Positions 1 to 5,380 of a stretch of 5,391 nucleotides of DNA are shown in pieces. Source of the DNA: Dehalococcoidia bacterium (GTDB lineage: Bacteria > Chloroflexota > Dehalococcoidia > UBA1151 > UBA1328); NCBI GenBank assembly GCA_030745955.1, contig JASLNQ010000160.1, forward strand, positions 1-5,391, given 5' to 3'. Every line of letters begins with the position of its first letter. The first letter of the stretch is position 1. The notes beneath the pieces were generated by a model that was not told where the DNA came from, searched no databases, and was given only the letters and a program-made list of their open reading frames with translations. A program made the position numbers and the translations under genes.

Positions 1-13
1 CTCTCCGCGACCA

Positions 14-37
14 CCGGGCCGGGGTTTCCGGCCCTGG
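14..37. repeat. GC-rich inverted repeat downstream of the tRNA
   Basis: A perfect 7-bp stem (16-22 with 28-34) closes a 5-base loop. Two more pairs form beyond a one-base bulge at 35. It is followed at 34-43 by the 10-bp palindrome CTGGCGCCAG. The hairpin lies 46 bases past the 3' end of tRNA-Ser on the minus strand, so it could help to end or process that transcript. No T-run follows it on either strand, so it is not a canonical intrinsic terminator. The rest of 1-82 shows no gene I can support. Confidence 0.45.
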
Positions 38-82
38 CGCCAGCCGGTGTTGGCCAGCGACGGACCGACACCGACGGTAATA

Positions 83-172
83 TGGCGAAGAGGGCGGGAT
101 TCGAACCCGCGATATGCGGATGCATATACTGGTTTTCGAGACCAGCGCCTTCAGCCACTCAGCCACCTCTCC
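83..172 (-). tRNA. tRNA-Ser, anticodon CGA (reads UCG)
   Basis: Read on the minus strand this folds as a class II tRNA of 90 nt including an encoded CCA (85-83). The acceptor stem GGAGAGG pairs with CCTCTTC, with one G-T wobble, followed by discriminator G and CCA. The anticodon stem CTGGT/ACCAG closes the 7-base loop CTCGAAA, so the anticodon is CGA at 138-136. A long variable arm (stem around ATATGC/GCATAT) and a GGTTCGAATCC T-loop region follow. The long variable arm, discriminator G and CGA anticodon all agree with serine. A TATAGT box on the minus strand at 188-183, about 10 bases before the 5' end, could be its -10 element, but no good -35 is visible. It is transcribed away from glmU. 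Confidence 0.97.
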
Positions 173-276
173 GAACCCACCAACTATAACAATTGGACTG
201 CCCAATACGGCTGCCTGCCACCACCTATCCAGGCGTAATCGCCACGCGTATTTGGAACTACATGCACCTGGATTTG

Positions 277-306
277 TTGACGCACGAGAAGCTGGAACTT
301 TACGAT
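277..306 (+). promoter_or_regulatory. Candidate sigma70-type promoter for glmU
   Basis: TTGACG (277-282) is a 5/6 match to the -35 consensus. An 18-base spacer separates it from TACGAT (301-306), a 4/6 match to the -10. Transcription would start near 313 and leave a leader of about 130 bases before the glmU ATG at 447. No stable leader structure stands out in 313-446. This is inference from consensus matching only. Confidence 0.45.
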
Positions 307-446
307 GGAACCTGTTGTCGACCAATATCAACGCTTATCAGCAAAGGCTTACAACGGGTCTCACCGCCTCCCGCGGAACTTGTCCACAGGGAGCGGACTG
401 CTTTGTTCCGGGGCATTTCTAAATGTCTGGGCACGGTGGTTGAACA

Positions 447-1790
447 ATGACAACCACAGGAATCATCCTCGCGGCCGGCAAGGGCACGCGAATGCGGTCG
501 GCGATTCCGAAATCGCTCCACAAAGTCGCCGGACTGCCCCTGGTCGGCCACGGGATCCGCACGATGCGGGCCGCCGGCATTGAGGAAGTGGTCGTGGTGG
601 CCTCGGACGAACTGGCAGGTTCACCCGAATTCCGGGAAGCCCTGTCACCCGGTGTCCGGGTTTCGATACAGCGTGAGCAACGCGGTACCGCCGACGCCCT
701 TCACGCCGCCCGATCGGCCGTTTCCGGCGCAGGCACCCTCGTTGTTGCACCCGTCGACATGGTCCTCGTAACCGGCGAAACAGCCAGGAGCATGCTCAAG
801 GCCCACACCTCCGACCATGCAGCAGTCACCGTGCTTGGCGCGCGCGTCGACGATCCCGCAGGGCTCGGAAGGATCAAGCTTGGTCCGGCAGGGCAGCCCG
901 TCGCGATTCTTGAGGAGCACGAAGCGGACGAGGAACTGCGGGCCGGCAACCTTGTCAACACCTCCTGGTACTGCTTTGACAACAGCTGGATATGGGACGA
1001 ACTCGATTCCGTAACCCCCGCCGAAACGGGCGAGGTTTATCTTCCACGGGTTATAGAACGCGCCTCTAAAATCGGACACTCCAGGGTAGTCATCGCCACC
1101 GATCCTGAAACCGGTCTCGGAATCAACGACCGGGTACAGCTCGCCGAGGTAGAGCGGATCGTGCGTCGCCGAATCAACGAGTCGCACATGAAGAACGGAG
1201 TAACCCTGCAGGATCCCGCCACTACATACATCGATATTGACGTGGAGATCGGCAGCGACACTACGATCGGCGCGGGAACCCAGTTGGGCAGAGCGGCGCA
1301 TATCGGCGCAAATGTCATCATCGGCCCCAACACCCAGGTTTTCGCGAGCGAGATCGGCGACAGCGCAACTGTCGATGGTGCCCGCGTGATCGACTCGACA
1401 ATCGGCAAAAAGGCCTCCGTGGGCCCAAATTCGCTGATCCGTGCAGATGCCGAATTGAAACCGGGAGCTCGCGTTGGCAACCAGGCGGAAATCAAGGCCT
1501 CGGTGATCGGTTCTGGCTCACACGTGTCACACTTCAGTTATGTAGGCGACGCGATACTTGGCGAAAACGTGAATATCGGCGCAGGTACCGTTACCTGTAA
1601 CTACGACGGCAAAGACAAACACACAACAGTGATCGAAGACGGGGCGTTGATCGGATCGAGCACGATGCTGATTGCTCCTGTGACCATCGGAAAGCTGGCG
1701 AAGACCGGTGCCGGATCGGTCGTGCGGAATGATGTCGCGCCCGGCGATACAGTCGCGGGAGTCCCCGCAAAATCTATCAAGTCGAAATGA
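447..1790 (+). CDS. glmU: Bifunctional GlmU: GlcNAc-1-P uridyltransferase / GlcN-1-P acetyltransferase
   Basis: GlmU makes UDP-GlcNAc in the cytoplasm in two steps: acetyl-CoA-dependent acetylation of glucosamine-1-P, then uridylyl transfer from UTP. The product feeds peptidoglycan and other envelope polymers. The protein is 447 aa, close to the roughly 456 aa of E. coli. Residues 1-228 form the nucleotidyltransferase fold: LAAGKGTRM at 8-16, K22, QRGTADA at 78-84, metal-binding D104, GRI at 141-143, N171, GE at 195-196 and GIND at 225-228. Residues 250-445 are the left-handed beta-helix of hexapeptide repeats. They keep the acetyltransferase residues by comparison with E. coli: R332, K350, catalytic H362, Y365, N376, NYDG at 385-388, K391 and S404. 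The usual GDxPL around the catalytic Asp reads VDMVL here. The start is ATG with a weak GGTGG at 435-439. It probably heads an operon with the downstream CorC-like gene. Confidence 0.97.
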   Translation: MTTTGIILAAGKGTRMRSAIPKSLHKVAGLPLVGHGIRTMRAAGIEEVVVVASDELAGSPEFREALSPGVRVSIQREQRGTADALHAARSAVSGAGTLVVAPVDMVLVTGETARSMLKAHTSDHAAVTVLGARVDDPAGLGRIKLGPAGQPVAILEEHEADEELRAGNLVNTSWYCFDNSWIWDELDSVTPAETGEVYLPRVIERASKIGHSRVVIATDPETGLGINDRVQLAEVERIVRRRINESHMKNGVTLQDPATTYIDIDVEIGSDTTIGAGTQLGRAAHIGANVIIGPNTQVFASEIGDSATVDGARVIDSTIGKKASVGPNSLIRADAELKPGARVGNQAEIKASVIGSGSHVSHFSYVGDAILGENVNIGAGTVTCNYDGKDKHTTVIEDGALIGSSTMLIAPVTIGKLAKTGAGSVVRNDVAPGDTVAGVPAKSIKSK

Positions 1791-1834
1791 TTACAGCGCA
1801 CACTGCCTTCCTGGTTGTGTGGGAATAAAGGGAA

Positions 1835-1921
1835 ATGAAAAAACAAACCGAAGACCCCGACAGTACGGGTCAACCCCCGGATACGAACCGGCAGAACACG
1901 ATAGTTGAGGTGCACGCGTAA
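1835..1921 (+). CDS. Possible 28-aa leader ORF coupled to the CorC-like gene
   Basis: ATG at 1835 opens a 28-codon frame whose TAA (1919-1921) overlaps the next gene's ATG (1921-1923) as TAATG, a classic arrangement for translational coupling. The peptide begins MKKQTEDPDSTG and ends IVEVHA. It is very hydrophilic, with no membrane segment and no recognised domain. AAAGGG at 1827-1832 lies only two bases before the ATG, which is closer than usual for a ribosome binding site. The same frame upstream holds a 13-codon ORF (1787-1828) that starts as ATGA across the glmU stop and is closed by TAA, two codons before this ATG. It could be a leader peptide, the remnant of a small gene, or chance. I do not recognise it. 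Confidence 0.33.
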   Translation: MKKQTEDPDSTGQPPDTNRQNTIVEVHA

Positions 1922-3237
1922 TGGCATCTGAACTCGTGCCACTGCTGGCACTCATCATCTCCGGCGGGCTGTTCTTCCTGATCGCCCTCGCCATATCGTC
2001 TCTCGGGATCCGTATCAACCCCCTGCCTTCCACGGCGCGCAATGCCGACCCTAACGGCACCGAGCGCGGAAACGGGAACAACGGCTCCGAGCATGAACAC
2101 GACCACGGCTTCACTGGCCGGCTCACCGCTGAAGCGGCCCTGGTAGGCAGGAGTCTCCAGGCTGCGGCGCTCATGTCGGCTGCCCTGTCGACGTTCGCAG
2201 TATTCGAATCATCGGACGGTGCTGCCGGCTCGGGCCTCCAGATGGCCGCCAGCGGTGCCATCGCGGCCGGCGGGGCGATCTTCCTGCAGCTGTTCGCATC
2301 CGGCCTCTCCGGCTATCGTCGCACCGTGGCGAGGACCGTCAGCCGCCCGACCGGCACCCTCCTGCGCTGGATCAGCGTCATTCCCGGCGTCTCAAACAGC
2401 GTCGATTTTTCACTTTCGCGTGGACGTGGCGAGGACGCGGTCGGCGAAGACGTTTCGGCCACCCTGCAGGAGAGCCTCGACTTTCTCGAAGAGTCAGTGA
2501 TTCCCGCCGACCAGGACGAATTGAGAATGATCCGCGGAATCCTGCGGATGGATACCGTGAAAGTCCGCGAGATCATGGTCCCGCGGGTCGATATGAACAC
2601 CGCCTCGGCAACCGCGAGCATCGGCGCCCTCGCCGACCTGATGTCAGTCGGTGGTCACAGCAAGATACCGGTGTACCGCGACAACGTGGATTCCATTGTT
2701 GGCGTCGTTTTCGCGCGCGATGTGCTCTCGGCGCTTGACGACGACATCGACCCGGAAAAGCCCGTTGAGGACCTCGCCCGCCCCGCATTGCAGGTCCCCG
2801 AGTCACAAACCCTCGAACGACTGCTACGGCAGCTACAGGAGCACCGCACGGGTCTCGCGATCGTTGTCGACGAGTACGGCGGCGTGTCGGGGCTCGTAAC
2901 GGTTACCGACCTGATCGAGGAAATCGTCGGTGAACTGGTCGATGAGTTCGACGTTGACGACCCGGAGGTTCAATCTGTCGGGCCTGGCGAGATGTTCGCC
3001 GACGCCAGTGTGTCGATCGACATTATGAACCAGACCCTCGGCAGTTCGATTGTTGCCGACGGGTTCGACACCATCGGTGGGCTGGTTTTGCGGGAACTGG
3101 GAAAGATGCCGTCGCCCGGCGATACAGTGACGTCCGAGGGGCTGAAGGTCACCGTTCAGACGGTCATCGGACGAAGGATACGACGCGTCAAGGTCGAGCT
3201 TGTGGATGTAAAGTTACGCTCCGCCGGCGTGAACTAA
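1921..3237 (+). CDS. CorC/HlyC-family membrane protein with CBS pair
   Basis: 438 aa. This family (CNNM/CorC, also called hemolysin C-like) sits in the inner membrane and is linked to Mg2+ and Co2+ transport; CBS pairs bind adenine nucleotides. Seen here: membrane segment at about 5-29; a hydrophilic Gly/Asn/His stretch at 35-66 with HEHDH at 58-62; hydrophobic segments at about 76-95 and 103-128; an amphipathic stretch at 140-165; CBS1 at about 213-272 with VREIMVPRVDM at 215-225; CBS2 at about 276-338 with VVDEYGG at 315-321 and EEIVGELVDEFD at 333-344; and a CorC_HlyC domain at about 353-428. The cytosolic half is typical. The membrane half looks like a shortened, diverged CNNM (DUF21) domain without its usual motifs. 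The start is supported by GAGGTG at 1907-1912, 8 bases before the ATG. Transport itself is not shown by the sequence. Confidence 0.92.
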   Translation: MASELVPLLALIISGGLFFLIALAISSLGIRINPLPSTARNADPNGTERGNGNNGSEHEHDHGFTGRLTAEAALVGRSLQAAALMSAALSTFAVFESSDGAAGSGLQMAASGAIAAGGAIFLQLFASGLSGYRRTVARTVSRPTGTLLRWISVIPGVSNSVDFSLSRGRGEDAVGEDVSATLQESLDFLEESVIPADQDELRMIRGILRMDTVKVREIMVPRVDMNTASATASIGALADLMSVGGHSKIPVYRDNVDSIVGVVFARDVLSALDDDIDPEKPVEDLARPALQVPESQTLERLLRQLQEHRTGLAIVVDEYGGVSGLVTVTDLIEEIVGELVDEFDVDDPEVQSVGPGEMFADASVSIDIMNQTLGSSIVADGFDTIGGLVLRELGKMPSPGDTVTSEGLKVTVQTVIGRRIRRVKVELVDVKLRSAGVN

Positions 3238-3342
3238 ACCGCGCGGCAGGCCGGGAACACCGGTAACGGCAGAAACGAAGCAGCGCAGGCGAACCCCCGG
3301 AGCGCCCCGAGGCCCGCCCCGACCCTGAACGCGCCAGCCCCC
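3238..3342. other. GC-rich gap between convergent genes
   Basis: This 105-base gap lies between the stop of the CorC-like gene and the stop of the minus-strand acetyltransferase. It is rich in C-runs and short CCGG repeats, such as CCGG-GAACA-CCGG near 3251-3263. I find no strong stem followed by a T-run in either direction, so no intrinsic terminator can be called for either gene. I see no gene here. Confidence 0.6.
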
Positions 3343-3849
3343 TCAGACCAGCTCGTAAATAACGACTGGCACACCCTCAACTCCGTCTGGGCGTTCCTCA
3401 ACCAGCTCCCAGCCATGCGATTCGTAAAACCGCCTGGCCCCGTCATTGGCCGCGATCACCCCGAGCTGTACCCGGTCGAAATCCTGCTCCCTGATGAACT
3501 CGAGGGCATGCAGCATCAGCAGGGTCCCGATTCCCCCGCCTCTCAGTACCGGTTCCACGTGCATACCGGTCAACTGGGCGTCGGGACCGGGTCCATCCGA
3601 TGGGGCGACCCGCACCATCCCAACTACATTCCCATCCAGTCGCGCCACTGCCGTCAGGGTCCCGGCGGTCGACGAACCGAGCGTGTCCCGCCAACGCGCA
3701 ACATAATCGTCAAGGCGTCGTGATTTCAGCCACCGCTCCGAGGCAAACGGTGCGAACGACACCGTGTGACTCAGAAACTGCAAGCGGCCTACCGCCTCGT
3801 GATCGTCGTATGTCGCAGGTTGGATTACCGGTTGTGAAGAGATGGCCAT
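3343..3849 (-). CDS. GNAT-family N-acetyltransferase
   Basis: 168 aa, the usual size for a single-domain GNAT enzyme, which moves the acetyl group from acetyl-CoA to an amine. The core is clear: strands around AGTLTAVARLDGNVVGMVRV (62-81) and AQLTGMHVEP (91-100), then the acetyl-CoA pyrophosphate loop RGGGIG at 103-108 and the following helix LLMLHALEFI. Next come VQLGVIAAND at 127-136 and RRFYESHGWELV at 139-150, with N135 and Y142 at the usual positions. The N-terminal 60 residues, which set substrate choice, are not diagnostic, so the acceptor is unknown. On the minus strand GGAG occurs 3 bases (3856-3853) and 10 bases (3863-3860) before the ATG, inside a 7-base tandem repeat. It lies behind the terminator of the collagen-like gene, so it is probably a separate unit, but I could not find a convincing promoter. 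Confidence 0.9.
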   Translation of the reverse strand: MAISSQPVIQPATYDDHEAVGRLQFLSHTVSFAPFASERWLKSRRLDDYVARWRDTLGSSTAGTLTAVARLDGNVVGMVRVAPSDGPGPDAQLTGMHVEPVLRGGGIGTLLMLHALEFIREQDFDRVQLGVIAANDGARRFYESHGWELVEERPDGVEGVPVVIYELV

Positions 3850-3910
3850 GGACTCCGGACTCCAGCCGATGGGTGAGACCGGCCGGGCTGCTGGTTATGG
3901 TCAGACACAA

Positions 3911-3947
3911 GCTTAAAGAAAGACGCCCCGGTTCAACCGGGGCGTCT
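3911..3947 (-). terminator. Rho-independent terminator of the collagen-like gene
   Basis: A perfect 11-bp stem (3921-3931 with 3937-3947, AGACGCCCCGG/CCGGGGCGTCT) closes a 5-base loop. Read on the minus strand it is followed by the T-rich tail TCTTTCTTTAA. The stem begins 22 bases past the TAA of the collagen-like gene. There is no T-run on the plus-strand side, so it is directional. Confidence 0.93.
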
Positions 3948-3969
3948 CGTCAATCCGAGGGTTCAGGCG

Positions 3970-4650
3970 TTAGCCATCAATCTTGTCGACAAGCAAGAAG
4001 GCTGACGCACCACGGTTACCCTGATCACCGGTAGCGATGATTGAGTACAATCCGGCGTCCCAGCCGTCGAGATCGACCGTGAGCTCAAACGCTCCGTTTT
4101 CGTTGCCGATCGTGGTCGAGTCGTTTTGCCGGCTAGTGGAGCCAGAGAGCAGCTTGTCGAAACCACCCTTTTTAGCGGCTACCGAGATTTGCTCGTCCTT
4201 GCCGAAACCACCACCGATGATGGTGATCGTAGCTGAACCGGCAGTGATCTCGGCCGCACCGGTCGAAGGACCGCTGCCGTCGAGGACAATAATGCCGGCA
4301 ATCTGGGTCGTGCCGTCGGCACCGTCAGCGCCATCAGCGCCATCGCTACCGTCAGCGCCACTGGCACCGGTCGCACCTGGGTTGCCAGGCTCACCGGGGA
4401 CACCGGGGGCGCCAGGAGCACCGGGGTCACCGGCTTCACCGGGGTTTCCAGGCTCACCGGGGGCACCGGGGGCACCGGGGGCGCCAGCAGCACCGGGGTC
4501 ACCCGAGTTACCAGGGTTACCGGGGAGTCCGGGAGCACCGGGGGCACCGGCCGGACCGCGATCGCCCTGGCATGCTATTGCTGCCATGAGGGCGAACATC
4601 GTAACAATCAGTATGAAAACCTTAAGGTTTCCGCGGAGCAGACCTGTCAT
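3970..4650 (-). CDS. Collagen-like G-X-Y repeat surface lipoprotein
   Basis: 226 aa in three parts. Residues 1-27 are an export signal: a short basic start ([10 protein letters not shown]), a hydrophobic core at 11-26, and AIAC ending in C27, a plausible but imperfect lipobox. Residues 29-115 are 29 unbroken G-X-Y triplets, first Pro-rich in the Y position (GAP, GNP, GEP), then Asp-rich near 98-112 (GAD, GSD). Such tracts form collagen-type triple helices in other bacterial surface proteins. Residues 116-226 look like a small beta-sandwich resembling IPT/TIG folds: ITIIGGGFG at 142-150, a GAFELTVDL strand at 186-194, and [10 protein letters not shown] at 200-209. A perfect AGGAGG (minus, 4666-4661) sits 10 bases before the ATG. 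The likely role is a surface-anchored stalk or adhesin; no binding partner can be read from the sequence. It is a one-gene unit with its own promoters and terminator. Confidence 0.88.
   Translation of the reverse strand: MTGLLRGNLKVFILIVTMFALMAAIACQGDRGPAGAPGAPGLPGNPGNSGDPGAAGAPGAPGAPGEPGNPGEAGDPGAPGAPGVPGEPGNPGATGASGADGSDGADGADGADGTTQIAGIIVLDGSGPSTGAAEITAGSATITIIGGGFGKDEQISVAAKKGGFDKLLSGSTSRQNDSTTIGNENGAFELTVDLDGWDAGLYSIIATGDQGNRGASAFLLVDKIDG
4379..4503. repeat. Tandem imperfect duplication in the G-X-Y coding tract
   Basis: On the plus strand 4379-4431 (53 bases) and 4442-4503 (62 bases) are near-identical, starting GGGTT(G/T)CCAGGCTCACCGGGG and ending GCACCGGGGTCACC. The second copy carries one extra 9-base CACCGGGGG-type unit. 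The offset of 63 bases is 21 residues, seven triplets, so the collagen frame is kept. The two copies encode the GDP...GEPGNP blocks at about residues 74-91 and 51-70. Confidence 0.85.
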
Positions 4651-4676
4651 TGGGCCCCGTCCTCCTGTCTAAAAAT

Positions 4677-4705
4677 TTAATACTCGTGCCGAAAGCAGCA
4701 GTGAA
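4677..4705 (-). promoter_or_regulatory. Candidate proximal promoter of the collagen-like gene
   Basis: On the minus strand TTCACT (4705-4700) and TATTAA (4682-4677) are each 4/6 matches to the -35 and -10 consensus and are separated by 17 bases. Transcription would start near 4670, just ahead of the AGGAGG at 4666-4661, leaving a very short leader. Confidence 0.4.
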
Positions 4706-4708
4706 ACC

Positions 4709-4726
4709 CATCTCGTTGCGGAGATG
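4709..4726. repeat. Inverted repeat next to the proximal promoter
   Basis: CATCTC (4709-4714) and GAGATG (4721-4726) form a perfect 6-bp inverted repeat around GTTGCG. It lies directly upstream of the candidate -35 of the collagen-like gene and downstream of the distal promoter. It could be an operator half-site pair or a leader hairpin of the longer transcript. It is short enough to be chance. Confidence 0.35.
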
Positions 4727-4786
4727 AGCGTAGCATCCGGGCATTACGCGCGAATTACAACCGCAGCTAGCGGCGTGCCGAACGCA

Positions 4787-4816
4787 ATGTTATTCGGGCG
4801 ATTTCTCCACTGTCAA
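4787..4816 (-). promoter_or_regulatory. Candidate distal promoter of the collagen-like gene
   Basis: On the minus strand there is a perfect TTGACA (4816-4811), an 18-base spacer and TAACAT (4792-4787, 4/6 match). A start near 4780 would give a leader of about 130 bases before the ATG at 4650. The perfect -35 makes this the stronger of the two candidates in this gap. Confidence 0.48.
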
Positions 4817-4889
4817 GCTAATCAGGATGGGCTTATGCGACGTTTTTCATATGCGGCGGCGCACGCAATCGACAATAAATCATCAGTTA

Positions 4890-4907
4890 ACGTACGTGCC
4901 GCGGCAC
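4890..4907. repeat. Overlapping perfect palindromes
   Basis: GTGCCGCGGCAC (4896-4907) is a perfect 12-bp palindrome, and ACGTACGT (4890-4897) is a perfect 8-bp palindrome overlapping it by two bases. They lie midway between the divergent promoters, about 60 bases before the candidate rpsO -35. A dimeric regulator could bind here, but no known operator consensus is recognised. Confidence 0.4.
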
Positions 4908-4966
4908 CGGGATGTTGTCGGGTAGTGGTTGAAACCAACGGCATGAACGCCACGCTCACACCCGTG

Positions 4967-4993
4967 TTGAACCGCATGGCTTCGTGATATTCT
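4967..4993 (+). promoter_or_regulatory. Candidate rpsO promoter with extended -10
   Basis: TTGAAC (4967-4972, 4/6 or better to the -35) is followed after 15 bases by TATTCT (4988-4993), which is preceded by TG one base away (TGnTATTCT, an extended -10). The spacer is short, which an extended -10 can tolerate. A start near 5000 would leave a leader of about 117 bases before rpsO. Confidence 0.4.
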
Positions 4994-5072
4994 TCTCAGG
5001 TTGTGAGAGCAAAAGAACGAAATTGAAGTAAACAGAAGAAGTACAAATCACAGAATTCCATCATTTGGATCA

Positions 5073-5106
5073 CCGGCTAATTACGCCGGGTATTTGCGAC
5101 TCGGAG
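5073..5106 (+). promoter_or_regulatory. Candidate S15 autoregulatory leader structure
   Basis: Two hairpins compete here. Hairpin A pairs CCGGC (5073-5077) with GCCGG (5085-5089). Hairpin B pairs CCGGGU (5086-5091) with ACUCGG (5099-5104), six pairs including one G-U next to G-C. They share 5086-5089, so only one can form at a time. Hairpin B buries the first two bases of the GGAG Shine-Dalgarno (5103-5106) of rpsO, and hairpin A leaves it free. S15 is known to repress its own mRNA in several bacteria through G-U/G-C motifs that mimic 16S rRNA, so hairpin B is a plausible S15 site. This is inference from pairing by eye. Confidence 0.45.
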
Positions 5107-5116
5107 AGCCCTTAAC

Positions 5117-5380
5117 TTGGACCAGTCAGAACGTACTGCAGTTATCGAGGAGTACAGAACTCACGATAAAGACAGCGGTTCGTCGGAAGTTCAGATCGCA
5201 CTGCTGACAGCGCGGATCGTCGAATTGACCGAACACCTGCGCGAACACAAACACGACCACAGCACCCGACGCGGGCTGCTGAAGATGGTCGGTCAGCGTC
5301 GCCGTCTGCTCAATTACCTCAACGGCGAAGACGTCAACCGTTACCGCGCGTTGGTAAACAAGCTCGGTCTCCGAAAGTAG
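5117..5380 (+). CDS. rpsO: 30S ribosomal protein S15
   Basis: S15 is a primary 16S rRNA-binding protein of the small-subunit platform and takes part in bridges to the 50S subunit. The product is 87 aa against about 88-89 aa in E. coli and is complete. Family landmarks are all present: [14 protein letters not shown] at 21-34, the [19 protein letters not shown] block at about 40-58, QRRRLLNYL at 60-68 and the terminal LGLRK. The start is TTG at 5117; the first in-frame ATG is at codon 57, inside the conserved core, so it cannot be the start. GGAG at 5103-5106 lies 10 bases before the TTG. The weak start codon together with the structured leader suggests tight translational control. Only 11 bases follow, so the downstream gene (often pnp in bacteria) cannot be seen. 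Confidence 0.97.
   Translation: MDQSERTAVIEEYRTHDKDSGSSEVQIALLTARIVELTEHLREHKHDHSTRRGLLKMVGQRRRLLNYLNGEDVNRYRALVNKLGLRK

Larger units (their letters stand above)
4651..5116. other. Divergent control region between the collagen-like gene and rpsO
   Basis: This 466-base stretch has no supported gene. It holds two candidate minus-strand promoters for the collagen-like gene, two inverted repeats (4709-4726 and 4890-4907), and a candidate plus-strand promoter and leader for rpsO. Positions 4994-5060 are purine-rich and A-rich, which fits an unstructured RNA leader. An open frame at 4724-4987 is not convincing as a gene. Confidence 0.75.

Noticed and set aside
47..238. Small plus-strand frame containing GRDSNPRY
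   Set aside because: This peptide is the well-known false translation of the tRNA T-arm antisense; the DNA encodes tRNA-Ser.
645..1301. 218-codon minus-strand open frame inside glmU
   Set aside because: glmU is unambiguous over this whole region. The opposite frame is open because of high GC and codon bias.
3234..3446. 70-codon minus-strand frame past the acetyltransferase stop
   Set aside because: It overlaps the acetyltransferase C-terminus in another frame, has no recognisable domain, and covers GC-rich convergent spacer.
3921..3947. Terminator hairpin considered as bidirectional or as a mobile-element end
   Set aside because: Only the minus-strand side has a T-rich tail, and there is no transposase or matching second inverted repeat in the window.
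4037..4672. Long plus-strand open frame (211 codons) opposite the collagen-like gene
   Set aside because: It is the antisense of the G-X-Y tract, giving a Pro/Ser/Ala-rich product. The minus strand has the signal peptide, AGGAGG and terminator, so the plus frame is a shadow.
4724..4987. 87-codon plus-strand open frame in the rpsO upstream gap
   Set aside because: GGAG directly abuts its ATG with no spacing, the product matches nothing I recognise, and it overlaps both minus-strand promoter candidates and the rpsO promoter candidate.
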